NCBI RefSeq assembly: GCF_026239655.1
Contig: NZ_JAPIVO010000009.1
Span: forward strand, 391,356 to 455,355
Length of the DNA stretch: 64,000 bases
DNA from: Pedobacter sp. MR2016-24
GTDB lineage: Bacteria > Bacteroidota > Bacteroidia > Sphingobacteriales > Sphingobacteriaceae
Direction: 5' to 3'
Positions 38,248 to 45,757 of this stretch are shown here, one piece after another; position 1 is the first letter of the stretch; each line of letters opens with the position of its first letter. A model generated the notes under the pieces. It worked only from the letters and a program-made list of their open reading frames with translations, did not search any database and had not been told where the DNA came from. The position numbers and the translations under genes are program-made.

Positions 38248-38260
38248 AAATATATAACGC

Positions 38261-38299
38261 AACAAAAAAGGGGAGCAAATTTTGCTCCCCTTTTTTGTT
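38261..38299. terminator. Strong rho-independent terminator after rplT
   Basis: A 19-pair perfect inverted repeat: arms 38261-38279 and 38281-38299, with GGGGAGCAAA paired to TTTGCTCCCC and outer A6/T6 runs. It can work in both directions and also faces the convergent gene at 38337. Confidence 0.95.
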
Positions 38300-38336
38300 G
38301 GTATTCATTTGATGTCTGACCTTTAACAGGATTCAG

Positions 38337-38732
38337 TTAAGCAGCCTTGGCTGCTTTTTTATGTCCTTTATGATCACCTTTTTTGTCTTTATGCTCAGCC
38401 TTAATGGCGTCAAGTTTTTTCTTCTGATCTGCTGTCAGCACCTGATTCAATTTAGTATCAGTTTCATTTTTAACGGCTTCATGCTGGTCTTTCATCGCTT
38501 TCCTGGCATCTTTATTTTTCTTATGCCACGCTTCAGATTTTTTAAACTTATCGAGTTCAATTGCATAAACTTTTTGCTTTTGATCTGCTGTCAATGTGAG
38601 TTCCTGTTGAAGTTTAGCCGTACTTTTTTCTGCCTTTTGTTCAGGAGTCAATTTATCTTTAGTACCATGCTGTGCGTAGGTAGAGGTTAAACCTGCTACT
38701 GCCAATGCTAATGTTAACAATATCTTTTTCAT
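38337..38732 (-). CDS. Periplasmic Spy/LTXXQ-like protein
   Basis: A 131-residue exported, highly charged helical protein. The signal peptide is MKKILLTLALAVAGLTSTYA. The mature part has repeated LT-x-x-Q motifs (LTPEQKAEK, LTADQKQKV, LTADQKKKL), characteristic of the Spy/CpxP-like family or the related DUF4890 group in Bacteroidota. The C-terminus is a Lys/His-rich tail (HKDKKGDHKGHKKAAK) that could bind metal. The likely role is chaperone or envelope stress, inferred from the family. It is convergent with rplT. Confidence 0.75.
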   Translation of the reverse strand: MKKILLTLALAVAGLTSTYAQHGTKDKLTPEQKAEKSTAKLQQELTLTADQKQKVYAIELDKFKKSEAWHKKNKDARKAMKDQHEAVKNETDTKLNQVLTADQKKKLDAIKAEHKDKKGDHKGHKKAAKAA

Positions 38733-38803
38733 GTTTTATGTGTTGTATGCAGGTATAGAGTGCTATTGGAAAAAAAGGTTTAAAAACAATAGTGATAAAT
38801 ACA

Positions 38804-39580
38804 TTAGTTTTTATTCATCTGTGATAGTGACTTCTGCATTTGTGTCATCATATTGGTAAGCGTCTCAATAGTTGGATCCGGAGTAGGATCTGGCAAAGAT
38901 GAACTGATATAAGCCTTTGCTTTCCAGATTTCCAGAATGTCTTCTGCAGGTACCATATACGGATCATAGATCTTATTGTCTGAAACCAGCTTTAGTTCTT
39001 TATTCTCTTTAAAACGGTTGCCGGCACGTTTGTATACCACACCTTCGTTTTTACTAACGATGACGTAAGTTTCGCCAGTTTTCACTTCATTCCAGTTGTC
39101 CATATACTCGCCGACAATTACACTTCCCGGCTGAATAGGCAACATGGAATCCCCGACAATTTCGAATGCCCTGAAGGTACCCTGTTTAAGTGCAGGTAAA
39201 GGCAGCTGGAATTTAGGGAGATCTTTGATGTATTCCGGATCCGAAAATCCATTCAGGTAACCTGCACTTGCCTTTACCGGAACCATTTCTATATTCTCAT
39301 TGTCGTTCTGGTCTACAGAAATACTGAGGATCCGGAGGTTGGATCCCTGGCTTTTTAGCTTCGGTCTCCACTTCTCGTTGATGGTTTCATTGATAAATTC
39401 ATCCATCGTCAGTTCATAGTGTTCTGCTATTTTCTTTAGCAATTCGTATTTGGGTTCGGCACGGTCTTCCTCATAAGCTCCAACAAGTGATCTCTTAATT
39501 CCCATTAAATCAGCAAACTGCTGCTGTGTGTGGCCTTTTTTCTTTCTCAGGTATTTCAGATTGGTGGATATATTCGACAT
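38804..39580 (-). CDS. XRE-family repressor with S24/LexA-like autoprotease domain
   Basis: CI/LexA-like regulator of 258 residues. The N-terminal HTH_XRE (LKYLRKKKGHTQQQFADLMGIKR, split at the loop) covers residues 8-62. The C-terminal S24 domain has the catalytic Ser145 in VGDSMLPIQPG and Lys184 in VVYKRAG, and a candidate Ala106-Gly107 scissile bond in VKASAGYLNG. All parts for RecA-stimulated self-cleavage therefore appear present. A Met/Gln-rich tail follows. It is divergently transcribed from the first GIY-YIG-like gene. The shared 134-bp region holds three copies of a palindrome, so it very probably represses itself and its neighbours. Induction by DNA damage is inference. Confidence 0.9.
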   Translation of the reverse strand: MSNISTNLKYLRKKKGHTQQQFADLMGIKRSLVGAYEEDRAEPKYELLKKIAEHYELTMDEFINETINEKWRPKLKSQGSNLRILSISVDQNDNENIEMVPVKASAGYLNGFSDPEYIKDLPKFQLPLPALKQGTFRAFEIVGDSMLPIQPGSVIVGEYMDNWNEVKTGETYVIVSKNEGVVYKRAGNRFKENKELKLVSDNKIYDPYMVPAEDILEIWKAKAYISSSLPDPTPDPTIETLTNMMTQMQKSLSQMNKN

Positions 39581-39609
39581 AAAAATAAATTTTAAAAATA
39601 GTTTGTTTG

Positions 39610-39649
39610 TACTAAAAAAGTTAGTAATATTGTACCAATAAAGTTAGTA
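39610..39649. promoter_or_regulatory. Operators 1 and 2 (17-bp palindromes)
   Basis: TACTAAAAAAGTTAGTA (39610-39626) and TACCAATAAAGTTAGTA (39633-39649) follow the pattern TACTAA-N5-TTAGTA with starts 23 bp apart. They flank a -7-like TAATATTG (39625-39632) that has TTTG 19 bp upstream (39602-39605), so binding would block rightward transcription. They are the likely binding sites of the adjacent XRE/S24 repressor. Confidence 0.75.
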
Positions 39650-39675
39650 ATATTTATTCGTGTTGCAAATATATA

Positions 39676-39692
39676 TACTAATTTAATTAGTG
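39676..39692. promoter_or_regulatory. Operator 3 (17-bp palindrome)
   Basis: TACTAATTTAATTAGTG matches the same TACTAA-N5-TTAGTA pattern with one mismatch at the last base. It lies 22 bp upstream of the first GIY-YIG-like start codon, within the expected 5' leader. Confidence 0.65.
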
Positions 39693-39714
39693 GTGATAAT
39701 TTAAACTGAAAGCA

Positions 39715-40065
39715 ATGAAAAAATTTGTGTACATCGTGACAGATAGAAACAGGACTAGTTTACATGTAGGAATGAGTGCTGACCTGATTAAGACGCTTGA
39801 TTTTTATAAGCAGATGCCAAGCTTGTTTTTTGATAGCGGACAGCAGTTAACACGACTGGTTTATTTTGAAGAATTTAAAACTGAATCCCAGGCACTGAAC
39901 CGCTTCAAACTGGTGAGCAGATTTACCAGGATGCAGAAGGAACGTCTGGTCCGGGCATGTAATCCTGATTGGGTGGATCTGACCATCGGACTGGATTTTG
40001 AGCATATTACAATGAACAGGCCGATTTCTAATCAGGTAAAACTGACGCTGAATATGATGTCTTAG
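39715..40065 (+). CDS. GIY-YIG-like small protein, catalytic residues lost (copy 1)
   Basis: A 116-residue protein with the fold pattern of stand-alone GIY-YIG nucleases (UPF0213/YhbQ type): FVYIVTDRNRTSLHVGMSADL, then TRLVYFEEF, then AL..F..VSRFTRMQKERLVRACNPDWVDL. The GIY position is YIV (6-8) and the YIG position is HVG (17-19). The catalytic Arg expected near residue 27 is Thr (ADLIKTL), and the metal-binding Glu expected near 64 is Phe (ALNRF). It is therefore probably not a nuclease but may keep nucleic-acid or protein binding. A near relative lies 250 bp downstream. It is expressed from its own operator-controlled promoter and ends at a terminator. Confidence 0.7.
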   Translation: MKKFVYIVTDRNRTSLHVGMSADLIKTLDFYKQMPSLFFDSGQQLTRLVYFEEFKTESQALNRFKLVSRFTRMQKERLVRACNPDWVDLTIGLDFEHITMNRPISNQVKLTLNMMS

Positions 40066-40112
40066 ATAAAGCGACCTATTTTAATTGATTGCACGCGCTC
40101 TGCGCTGATGTC

Positions 40113-40141
40113 AATGGCAGGATTTCCTGCCATTTTTTTTT
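40113..40141 (+). terminator. Rho-independent terminator
   Basis: AATGGCAGG (40113-40121) pairs with CCTGCCATT (40126-40134), followed by a T-run to 40141. It isolates the first GIY-YIG-like gene from the second, which has its own promoter and operators. Confidence 0.9.
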
Positions 40142-40217
40142 GCTTTTTAAAATGCAGTGCTGAAAATGGAAGAGCGTGAAACAGGTGGAAAAATATAATT
40201 TGATAGTGCTTGCTTTG

Positions 40218-40257
40218 TACTAATATAATTAGTAATATTGTACTAATAAAATTAGTA
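40218..40257. promoter_or_regulatory. Operators 4 and 5 (17-bp palindromes)
   Basis: TACTAATATAATTAGTA (40218-40234) and TACTAATAAAATTAGTA (40241-40257) have the same pattern and the same 23-bp period as operators 1 and 2. They straddle TAATATTG (40233-40240), a -7-like element with TTG 20 bp upstream (40210-40212). They lie 62 bp before the second GIY-YIG-like gene. Confidence 0.75.
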
Positions 40258-40319
40258 ATCAGGTTTAACGCTGGTTTCTTCTTTACTGATCAGCAAGAGC
40301 AACAATTAATCGAAGTACA

Positions 40320-40667
40320 ATGGAAAATTTTGTATACATTATAACAGATAGCAACAGAACCAATTTACATGTTGGTATGAGTGCAGATTTATCCGGAACA
40401 CTGGACAAATACAAATTGGCTGCGGCTTCTTTCTTTAACAGGAAACAGCAACTCACTAGGCTGGTGTATGTGAAAACATTTAACACAGAAAAACAAGCAT
40501 TAAACTACCTGGAGCTGCTCAGTGGCTATACAAGAATGCAGCGGGAACGCCTGGTACGCTCCTGTAATCCCAATTGGCACAACCTGACAAGTGCTACCGG
40601 CTTCAACCATATGGTAATTTCAGGTACCAATCCTCCGGTACAGCGATCAGCACATCTTGTTCCCTGA
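40320..40667 (+). CDS. GIY-YIG-like small protein, catalytic residues lost (copy 2)
   Basis: A 115-residue paralogue of the gene at 39715, alignable end to end: FVYIITDSNRTNLHVGMSADL, TRLVYVKTF, ALNYLELLSGYTRMQRERLVRSCNPNWHNL. Here too the catalytic Arg is Thr (ADLSGTL) and the Glu position is Leu (ALNYL). Conservation of HVGMSADL, TRMQ-ERLVR and CNP-W in both copies suggests a retained function other than cleavage. It has its own pair of operators and lies 54 bp before the ORF6N gene, which it probably shares a transcript with. Confidence 0.7.
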   Translation: MENFVYIITDSNRTNLHVGMSADLSGTLDKYKLAAASFFNRKQQLTRLVYVKTFNTEKQALNYLELLSGYTRMQRERLVRSCNPNWHNLTSATGFNHMVISGTNPPVQRSAHLVP

Positions 40668-40721
40668 TTTCTGCCGCAATTGCCCATTAAATAACAAAAG
40701 AATAACCAGATAATAAATCGT

Positions 40722-41135
40722 ATGAATACAAAAGAGACAGGGGATAACTTCATCACGGATGAAATGATCATGAATTGTATCTATGTAGTGAGGGGACAGA
40801 AAGTAATGATCGATGTGGATCTGGCCGACTTATACCAGATCGATAAGCTTTATTTTACCAGGGAGGTTATCGTTAACGTATGTCATTTTCCGGATGACCT
40901 GATTATTGAACTGAATGATGAAGATTTCAGGTCTTTGGGTAAACAAAATAAGGAAGTTAAAAGACTGACAAGCGATCGGAATGTGCGCATTGCTTTCACT
41001 GAAAGAGCTATACCAATGTTATCCTGTATTCTGGATGGCGATTTAGTGCTGAAGGTAAATAACAGGCTAATCAGGATATTTTACCTGATCAGACAGCTCA
41101 TGGATCAATGTGGGGAGTATAGAACTTATCAATAA
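40722..41135 (+). CDS. ORF6N-domain protein (phage antirepressor-like)
   Basis: A 137-residue protein that is essentially one ORF6N domain, a DNA-binding module found in phage antirepressors and related bacterial proteins. Typical signatures are IYVVRGQKVMIDVDLADLYQ, FPDDLIIELNDEDF, and AFTERAIPMLSCIL followed by VNNRLIRIFYLIRQL. Many family members carry a C-terminal domain that is absent here. It lies downstream of the second GIY-YIG-like gene with no terminator between, so operators 4 and 5 probably control it as well. It is convergent with the AraC gene, only 3 bp apart. A role opposing the XRE/S24 repressor is an attractive inference. Confidence 0.8.
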   Translation: MNTKETGDNFITDEMIMNCIYVVRGQKVMIDVDLADLYQIDKLYFTREVIVNVCHFPDDLIIELNDEDFRSLGKQNKEVKRLTSDRNVRIAFTERAIPMLSCILDGDLVLKVNNRLIRIFYLIRQLMDQCGEYRTYQ

Positions 41136-41138
41136 GGC

Positions 41139-41954
41139 TTAATGCTGCTTTAGCAATTTGCTGACATGGCTTTCATCCGTTAGTCCAAATTCTGCAGCGA
41201 TCTGTTTTAGTCGGTAGTTTCCGCTGTTTATTCGTTGTCTGATTAGATTGATTCTGTAGCTATTCATGTAATTTTTTAAGGTTAATCCCGTATTCCTTTT
41301 GAAGTATGGACCTATGTAGTCTTTCGTGAAATTAAAGTGACTGGCCATCACCTCAGCTCTCAGCTTTTCAGGATGGTAGATATGTTTATGGATATAACAG
41401 AAAACTGCCTGCATATCTTTACTTCGATGAAACGTATCGTTAATTTCTGGCATGTTGCGTTGCAGGAGGTGAGCTATCGTAAATAGCTGCATCCAGATCA
41501 GTTGCTCATTTCTGAGCATATCATCTTTCAGGGAAAGAATCACATCGAAGATAGTACTGACAGTGTTTTGGTCATTGCCGGTAATGCTAAACGCAGATAA
41601 ATGTGTTTCCCGGCTTTTGATCAGGTATTCTAAATGTTGTAAGCCAGTATTGAAACCTCCCTGTTCTGCTTGATTTATATAAAGATCGGTGAACTTCAGG
41701 TAGATAAATCTTGTGCTTTCCTTAATTTCAAAGTAGTGTTCTTCTTCAGGCCCCAGTAAAAACAAGTTTCCCGGACGATAATCAACATTGACCTTATTGA
41801 TTATATGTGTCCCTGATCCGTATTTAATGTAGATCAGTTCATAGTGGTTATGTTTATGTAAAGGATGATTCCAGGTAGCTGACTCAAAATCAGCTACTAC
41901 TATTGGCTGAAACTGTTTATATCGCTTGCTCATAGATTGGTACAAAATTATCAT
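41139..41954 (-). CDS. AraC-family transcriptional regulator with cupin-type sensor domain
   Basis: A 271-residue regulator. The N-terminal cupin-like domain (HPLHKHNHYELIYIKYGSG, then YRPGNLFLLGPEEEHYFEI) would bind a small ligand. The C-terminal AraC HTH (about residues 175-271) has HFNFTKDYIGPYFKRNTGLTLKNYM and LKQIAAEFGLTDESHVSKLLKQH. The second HTH ends early, lacking the usual ten or so residues after the FK motif. Start ATG 41954; ATG 41933 (MSKRYKQ) is a good alternative. It is divergent from the PRISE-like reductase 77 bp away, which it probably regulates. Confidence 0.88.
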   Translation of the reverse strand: MIILYQSMSKRYKQFQPIVVADFESATWNHPLHKHNHYELIYIKYGSGTHIINKVNVDYRPGNLFLLGPEEEHYFEIKESTRFIYLKFTDLYINQAEQGGFNTGLQHLEYLIKSRETHLSAFSITGNDQNTVSTIFDVILSLKDDMLRNEQLIWMQLFTIAHLLQRNMPEINDTFHRSKDMQAVFCYIHKHIYHPEKLRAEVMASHFNFTKDYIGPYFKRNTGLTLKNYMNSYRINLIRQRINSGNYRLKQIAAEFGLTDESHVSKLLKQH

Positions 41955-42031
41955 AGTTTTTTACAATTATCGCAGCTTTTATATGATCTAATTTCGTAAA
42001 AGCAAATCAGCTCAATTAGAAAGAATGAAAT

Positions 42032-43096
42032 ATGGAAACGAGACACACGGCACTGGTAGTAGGCGCTAATGGCGTCATTGGCAGTAATTTAATTGCATAT
42101 CTGGAGGAAATTGATGGATGGGATATTGTAGGCCTGTCACGTCGGGGTGGGCAGAATACAGCTAAAACTACCTATATAGCTGTCAATTTACTGGATATTG
42201 AAGATTGTAGTCAGCAACTGCAGCAGCTGACAAGCATAACGCATATCTTTTATGCTGCATATCAGGAAAGGCCTTCCTGGAATGAATTAGTACAGCCAAA
42301 CCTGGATATGCTGGTCAATGTGGTGCAGCTCATTGAACGTGTAGCTATTGATCTTCACCATGTCAGCCTCATGCAGGGTTATAAAGTTTATGGTGCACAT
42401 TATGGTCCCTTCAAAACTCCTGCAAAAGAAAGTGATGGCGGACATATGCCCCCGGAATTCAATGTTAGTCAGCAACAGTTTCTGGAAACCACGCAAAAGG
42501 GTAAAAAATGGACCTGGTCTGCATTAAGACCTTCGGTAGTGGGAGGTACGGCATTAGGTAATCCAATGAACCTCGTTATGGTAATCGCCATATATGCTGT
42601 GATTTCAAAAGAACTGGGACTACCGCTCCGATTTCCGGGAAAGTTGGGGGCGTATGACAGGTTGCTGGATCTGACGGATGCGGGATTGCTTGCCAGGGCA
42701 ACCCTATGGGCGGCGACTAATTCGCAATGTGCTAACCAGGCATTCAATATGACTAATGGTGATCTGATCCGCTGGAATGACTTGTGGCCTAAAATTGCTG
42801 CGTATTTCGAGATGGAAACGGCGCCGCCATTACAAATGCCACTACAAACGATCATGGCAGATAAGGAAGAAGTTTGGAAGTCCATACAAGAAAAATATCA
42901 GTTGGAAAAGCACAGTTATCAGGCGCTTTCTTCCTGGGGATTCGGTGATTTTGTATTTTCCCGGGATTACGATTTCTTTTCTGACGGGACCAAGGCCAGA
43001 AGAATGGGCTTCCACGAATTTATAGATACGGAGAAGATGTTTTTTGATCTTTTTGATCAGCTGAAGGAGAAAAAAGTTATTCCTGCGGGATCATGA
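42032..43096 (+). CDS. PRISE-type short-chain reductase (progesterone 5-beta-reductase-like)
   Basis: A 354-residue NAD(P)H-dependent extended SDR. The Rossmann motif is LVVGANGVIGSNLIAYL with GLSRRGG as the cofactor-phosphate loop. The active-site region LMQGYKVYGAHYGPFKTPAKE corresponds to the PRISE family (plant progesterone 5-beta-reductase/iridoid synthase), which uses a Lys and Tyr in unusual motifs instead of the normal YxxxK. RPSVVGG and the C-terminal FHEFIDTEKMFFDLF also fit. PRISE enzymes reduce enones or related unsaturated carbonyls, but the bacterial substrate is unknown. It is controlled presumably by the divergent AraC gene and is followed by a strong terminator. Confidence 0.82.
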   Translation: METRHTALVVGANGVIGSNLIAYLEEIDGWDIVGLSRRGGQNTAKTTYIAVNLLDIEDCSQQLQQLTSITHIFYAAYQERPSWNELVQPNLDMLVNVVQLIERVAIDLHHVSLMQGYKVYGAHYGPFKTPAKESDGGHMPPEFNVSQQQFLETTQKGKKWTWSALRPSVVGGTALGNPMNLVMVIAIYAVISKELGLPLRFPGKLGAYDRLLDLTDAGLLARATLWAATNSQCANQAFNMTNGDLIRWNDLWPKIAAYFEMETAPPLQMPLQTIMADKEEVWKSIQEKYQLEKHSYQALSSWGFGDFVFSRDYDFFSDGTKARRMGFHEFIDTEKMFFDLFDQLKEKKVIPAGS

Positions 43097-43153
43097 GCTC
43101 ATCTGAGCTGTTCATCAGCCTGGTGACCATGTTTATCTTAAATCTGTGAATTA

Positions 43154-43190
43154 AAACGGCCGGTTCAGCAATTTGCTGAACCGGCCGTTT
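43154..43190. terminator. Bidirectional rho-independent terminator
   Basis: Perfect 18-pair inverted repeat: AAACGGCCGGTTCAGCAA (43154-43171) and TTGCTGAACCGGCCGTTT (43173-43190). It lies between the convergent PRISE-like and PBP genes. Confidence 0.95.
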
Positions 43191-43193
43191 CAA

Positions 43194-45641
43194 TTAGTTA
43201 TTGTTCTCTCTCTTTTTTCTTTCTTTTTCTTCCTGACGCTGTTTCTTTCTCAGTTCGCGTTCCTCTTTCCTGGTCAGCGGTACTGGCGGCTGCTGCTTAG
43301 GCTGTTCGACCGGTTTTTTCTCTTCTGTTTTTTGTATTTCGTCCGTTTTTTCTACCGGAGTTCCTGTGTTTTCAGTTGGCACCTCAGTGCCCGCAGAATC
43401 AACGTCAAGGCTATCTGTACTTGTTGTATCCTGTACATATACAGGGGTAGGACAGTTGATAGACCTGGTGATCGGTACCGTTGCTTTAGGAAAAGGTCCA
43501 TAGGTATAACCTGTACTTGGATCATGGTAAACTTTCTCCATGAACTTAGCGAATATAGGCAGGGCTGTACGGGAGCCTTCACCCGTTTCACCATTATTGA
43601 AATGCGCTGTACGCTCATCACAACCAACCCAGACACCCGTAACCAGGTCTTTTGTAATGCCCATATACCAGGCATCCACATAGTCTGAAGAGGTACCTGT
43701 CTTACCACCAATCTGGTTGTTCTTTTTCCAAAGGTCCCATTCCCACAAGGCTCTGGAAGTACCACCCGGTTCTTCCATACCACCTCTGAACATATATAAC
43801 ATCAGCCATGCGATCTCTTCTGATAATACTCTTTTGGTCTTGGCTACGAAATCTTCGATGACATTGTCGTCCTGATCGGTAATTTTCTCTACCAGGATAG
43901 GATCTGTTCTTACACCTTTATTCAGAAAGGTACTGTAAGCCCGAACCATTTCATAAACTGAAACGTCATTAGACCCCAGACTTACTGAAGGTACAGATTT
44001 CAGGTAACTGTCGATACCACATTCATGCGCCCATTTCACTACGTTTTCCCAGCCTACTTTTTCCGTTACCTGAGCAGTAACCGTATTGACAGATTTACCC
44101 ATTGCTGCACGTAGCGACATCTCTCTATAGGTATTGCTCCAATCTGCATTTCTCGGCTCCCAATACTCGGTCTTACCATTTTCCTCATATTTGATCCTTA
44201 CCGGTTTATCGGTAAAGGTGTCACATGGCCCCATCCCGCTTTCAAATGCGGCAAGATAAGCGAAAGGTTTAAAGGTTGAGCCTGCCTGACGTTTAGCCTG
44301 GTTTACGTGGTCATATTTAAAGAATTTATGGTCTACACCACCCACCCATACTTTAATTTTTCCACTGAATGGATCCAGTGTCATCATTCCCGTATTCATG
44401 ATTTTTCCATAATAACGGATAGAATCCATGGTAGAGAATAATGTATCGCGATCGCCTTTCCAGGAGAAAATCTTCATTTTTTTCTTCTTATTGAAATAGG
44501 CCTCTATAGAATCAGGCGTATTTGCATATTTTTTCTCCAGCATGGCATAGATTGGCAGGTTATGCATGGCGCGGTTTGGGTAATCTACTTTTTTCTTTTC
44601 AGAATCCTGCCATGGATCTTCACCGTTCCATACATTGTAAAAACGCTTCTGAATGATTTTCATTTGTTCAGCAACAGCTTCTTCCGCATACTTCTGCAGT
44701 TTTGAATCAATGGTCGTATAGATTTTTAGTCCGTCTTCGTACAGGTCATATCCATTTTTCTCACACCATTTTTCCAGGTATTTGGATACAGCGGCTCTTA
44801 AATAGGAATCTCCGTCACTGCCTTCATCTACCCGGCCTTCTTTTAATTTAATGGGCGTGCTTTTGTAGGTATTTAGTTCTGCATTGCTGATATAGCCGTA
44901 CTTATTCATTTGTGATAAAGAGACGTTTCTTCTCTCCAAAGCTCTTTCCGGATAACGGATAGGGTTATAGGTTGTCGTTCCTTTCAACATGCCTACAAGC
45001 AGGGCAGATTCCGGGACCGTGAGTGAATCTGTCTCTTTATCAAAATAAATTCTGGCAGCCGTTTTTATACCGTAAGTATTGTTCCCGAATGGAACAGTAT
45101 TCAGGTACATGGTAATGATATCATTTTTGGAATAGTTAGACTCCAGCTTTACAGCGGTCATCCATTCCTTGAACTTCGAAACGATAGTGCGTACAAGGGG
45201 AATATATTTGATTGCTCCCTGGGATTTGTTGTAGCGGGTACGGTACAGGTTTTTGGCTAATTGCTGAGTGATGGTACTTGCACCACGTTTATCTCCTGTG
45301 GCAGTAGAGATACTGCTGGAAAGGACAGACCGGAAGTCTATACCCATATGCTGATAAAAGCGGGCATCTTCTGTGGCTACCAACGCGTGGATCACGCTGG
45401 GAGATATTTGCTTGAAGTCTACCGGTGTACGGTTTTCTTTGTAGTAGCGGCCTATTAGTTTACCGTCTGATGTATATAATTCAGAACCCACCCTTAAGGT
45501 AGGGGTTTGTATATCATGGTAAGACGGAGAGTATCCGAATAACCAGAGAAAATTCAGCTGGAGTGCACAGAAGAAGATGACAATACAAAAAATAAATACG
45601 GATAGAAAACGCAGGTATTTATTATGGATTTCTTTAAACAT
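43194..45641 (-). CDS. Class A penicillin-binding protein (PBP1a-type)
   Basis: Bifunctional peptidoglycan synthase of 815 residues. One N-terminal membrane span (about 13-36) is followed by a GT51 glycosyltransferase with catalytic Glu91 in VATEDARFYQHMGID and STITQQLAKNLY. The transpeptidase has Ser455 in AGSTFKPFAYL, SVN in GKSVNTVTAQV and KTGTS in GGKTGTSSDYVDAW. The C-terminal tail is low complexity: Pro/Thr/Glu-rich, then Lys/Arg/Glu-rich, ending in Asn-Asn-Asn. It is single, divergent from the PPK2 gene. An insertion rich in Lys near EAYFNKKKKMKIF lies between the domains. Confidence 0.95.
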   Translation of the reverse strand: MFKEIHNKYLRFLSVFIFCIVIFFCALQLNFLWLFGYSPSYHDIQTPTLRVGSELYTSDGKLIGRYYKENRTPVDFKQISPSVIHALVATEDARFYQHMGIDFRSVLSSSISTATGDKRGASTITQQLAKNLYRTRYNKSQGAIKYIPLVRTIVSKFKEWMTAVKLESNYSKNDIITMYLNTVPFGNNTYGIKTAARIYFDKETDSLTVPESALLVGMLKGTTTYNPIRYPERALERRNVSLSQMNKYGYISNAELNTYKSTPIKLKEGRVDEGSDGDSYLRAAVSKYLEKWCEKNGYDLYEDGLKIYTTIDSKLQKYAEEAVAEQMKIIQKRFYNVWNGEDPWQDSEKKKVDYPNRAMHNLPIYAMLEKKYANTPDSIEAYFNKKKKMKIFSWKGDRDTLFSTMDSIRYYGKIMNTGMMTLDPFSGKIKVWVGGVDHKFFKYDHVNQAKRQAGSTFKPFAYLAAFESGMGPCDTFTDKPVRIKYEENGKTEYWEPRNADWSNTYREMSLRAAMGKSVNTVTAQVTEKVGWENVVKWAHECGIDSYLKSVPSVSLGSNDVSVYEMVRAYSTFLNKGVRTDPILVEKITDQDDNVIEDFVAKTKRVLSEEIAWLMLYMFRGGMEEPGGTSRALWEWDLWKKNNQIGGKTGTSSDYVDAWYMGITKDLVTGVWVGCDERTAHFNNGETGEGSRTALPIFAKFMEKVYHDPSTGYTYGPFPKATVPITRSINCPTPVYVQDTTSTDSLDVDSAGTEVPTENTGTPVEKTDEIQKTEEKKPVEQPKQQPPVPLTRKEERELRKKQRQEEKERKKRENNN

Positions 45642-45757
45642 GTGGTAATATCAAATATAGGTCAAACAGTTTTTACAAAAATCGTGTTAAGATGTAGATT
45701 GCAAATTAACGCAAATATATTTCTAAAATTTTAGGCATCTGCTAAAATACATCATTA

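Noticed and set aside
38804..41135. Full prophage or integrative element
   Set aside because: No integrase, attachment repeats, capsid, tail or mobilisation gene is present, and the flanking genes are ordinary chromosomal genes.
43173..43688. 171-codon plus-strand reading frame rich in Phe and Arg
   Set aside because: It lies wholly antisense to the C-terminal part of the class A PBP gene; its Phe-rich start is the complement of the PBP Lys/Glu tail and crosses the terminator.
43352..43783. 143-codon minus-strand frame within the PBP gene
   Set aside because: Out-of-frame shadow of the transpeptidase C-terminal region.
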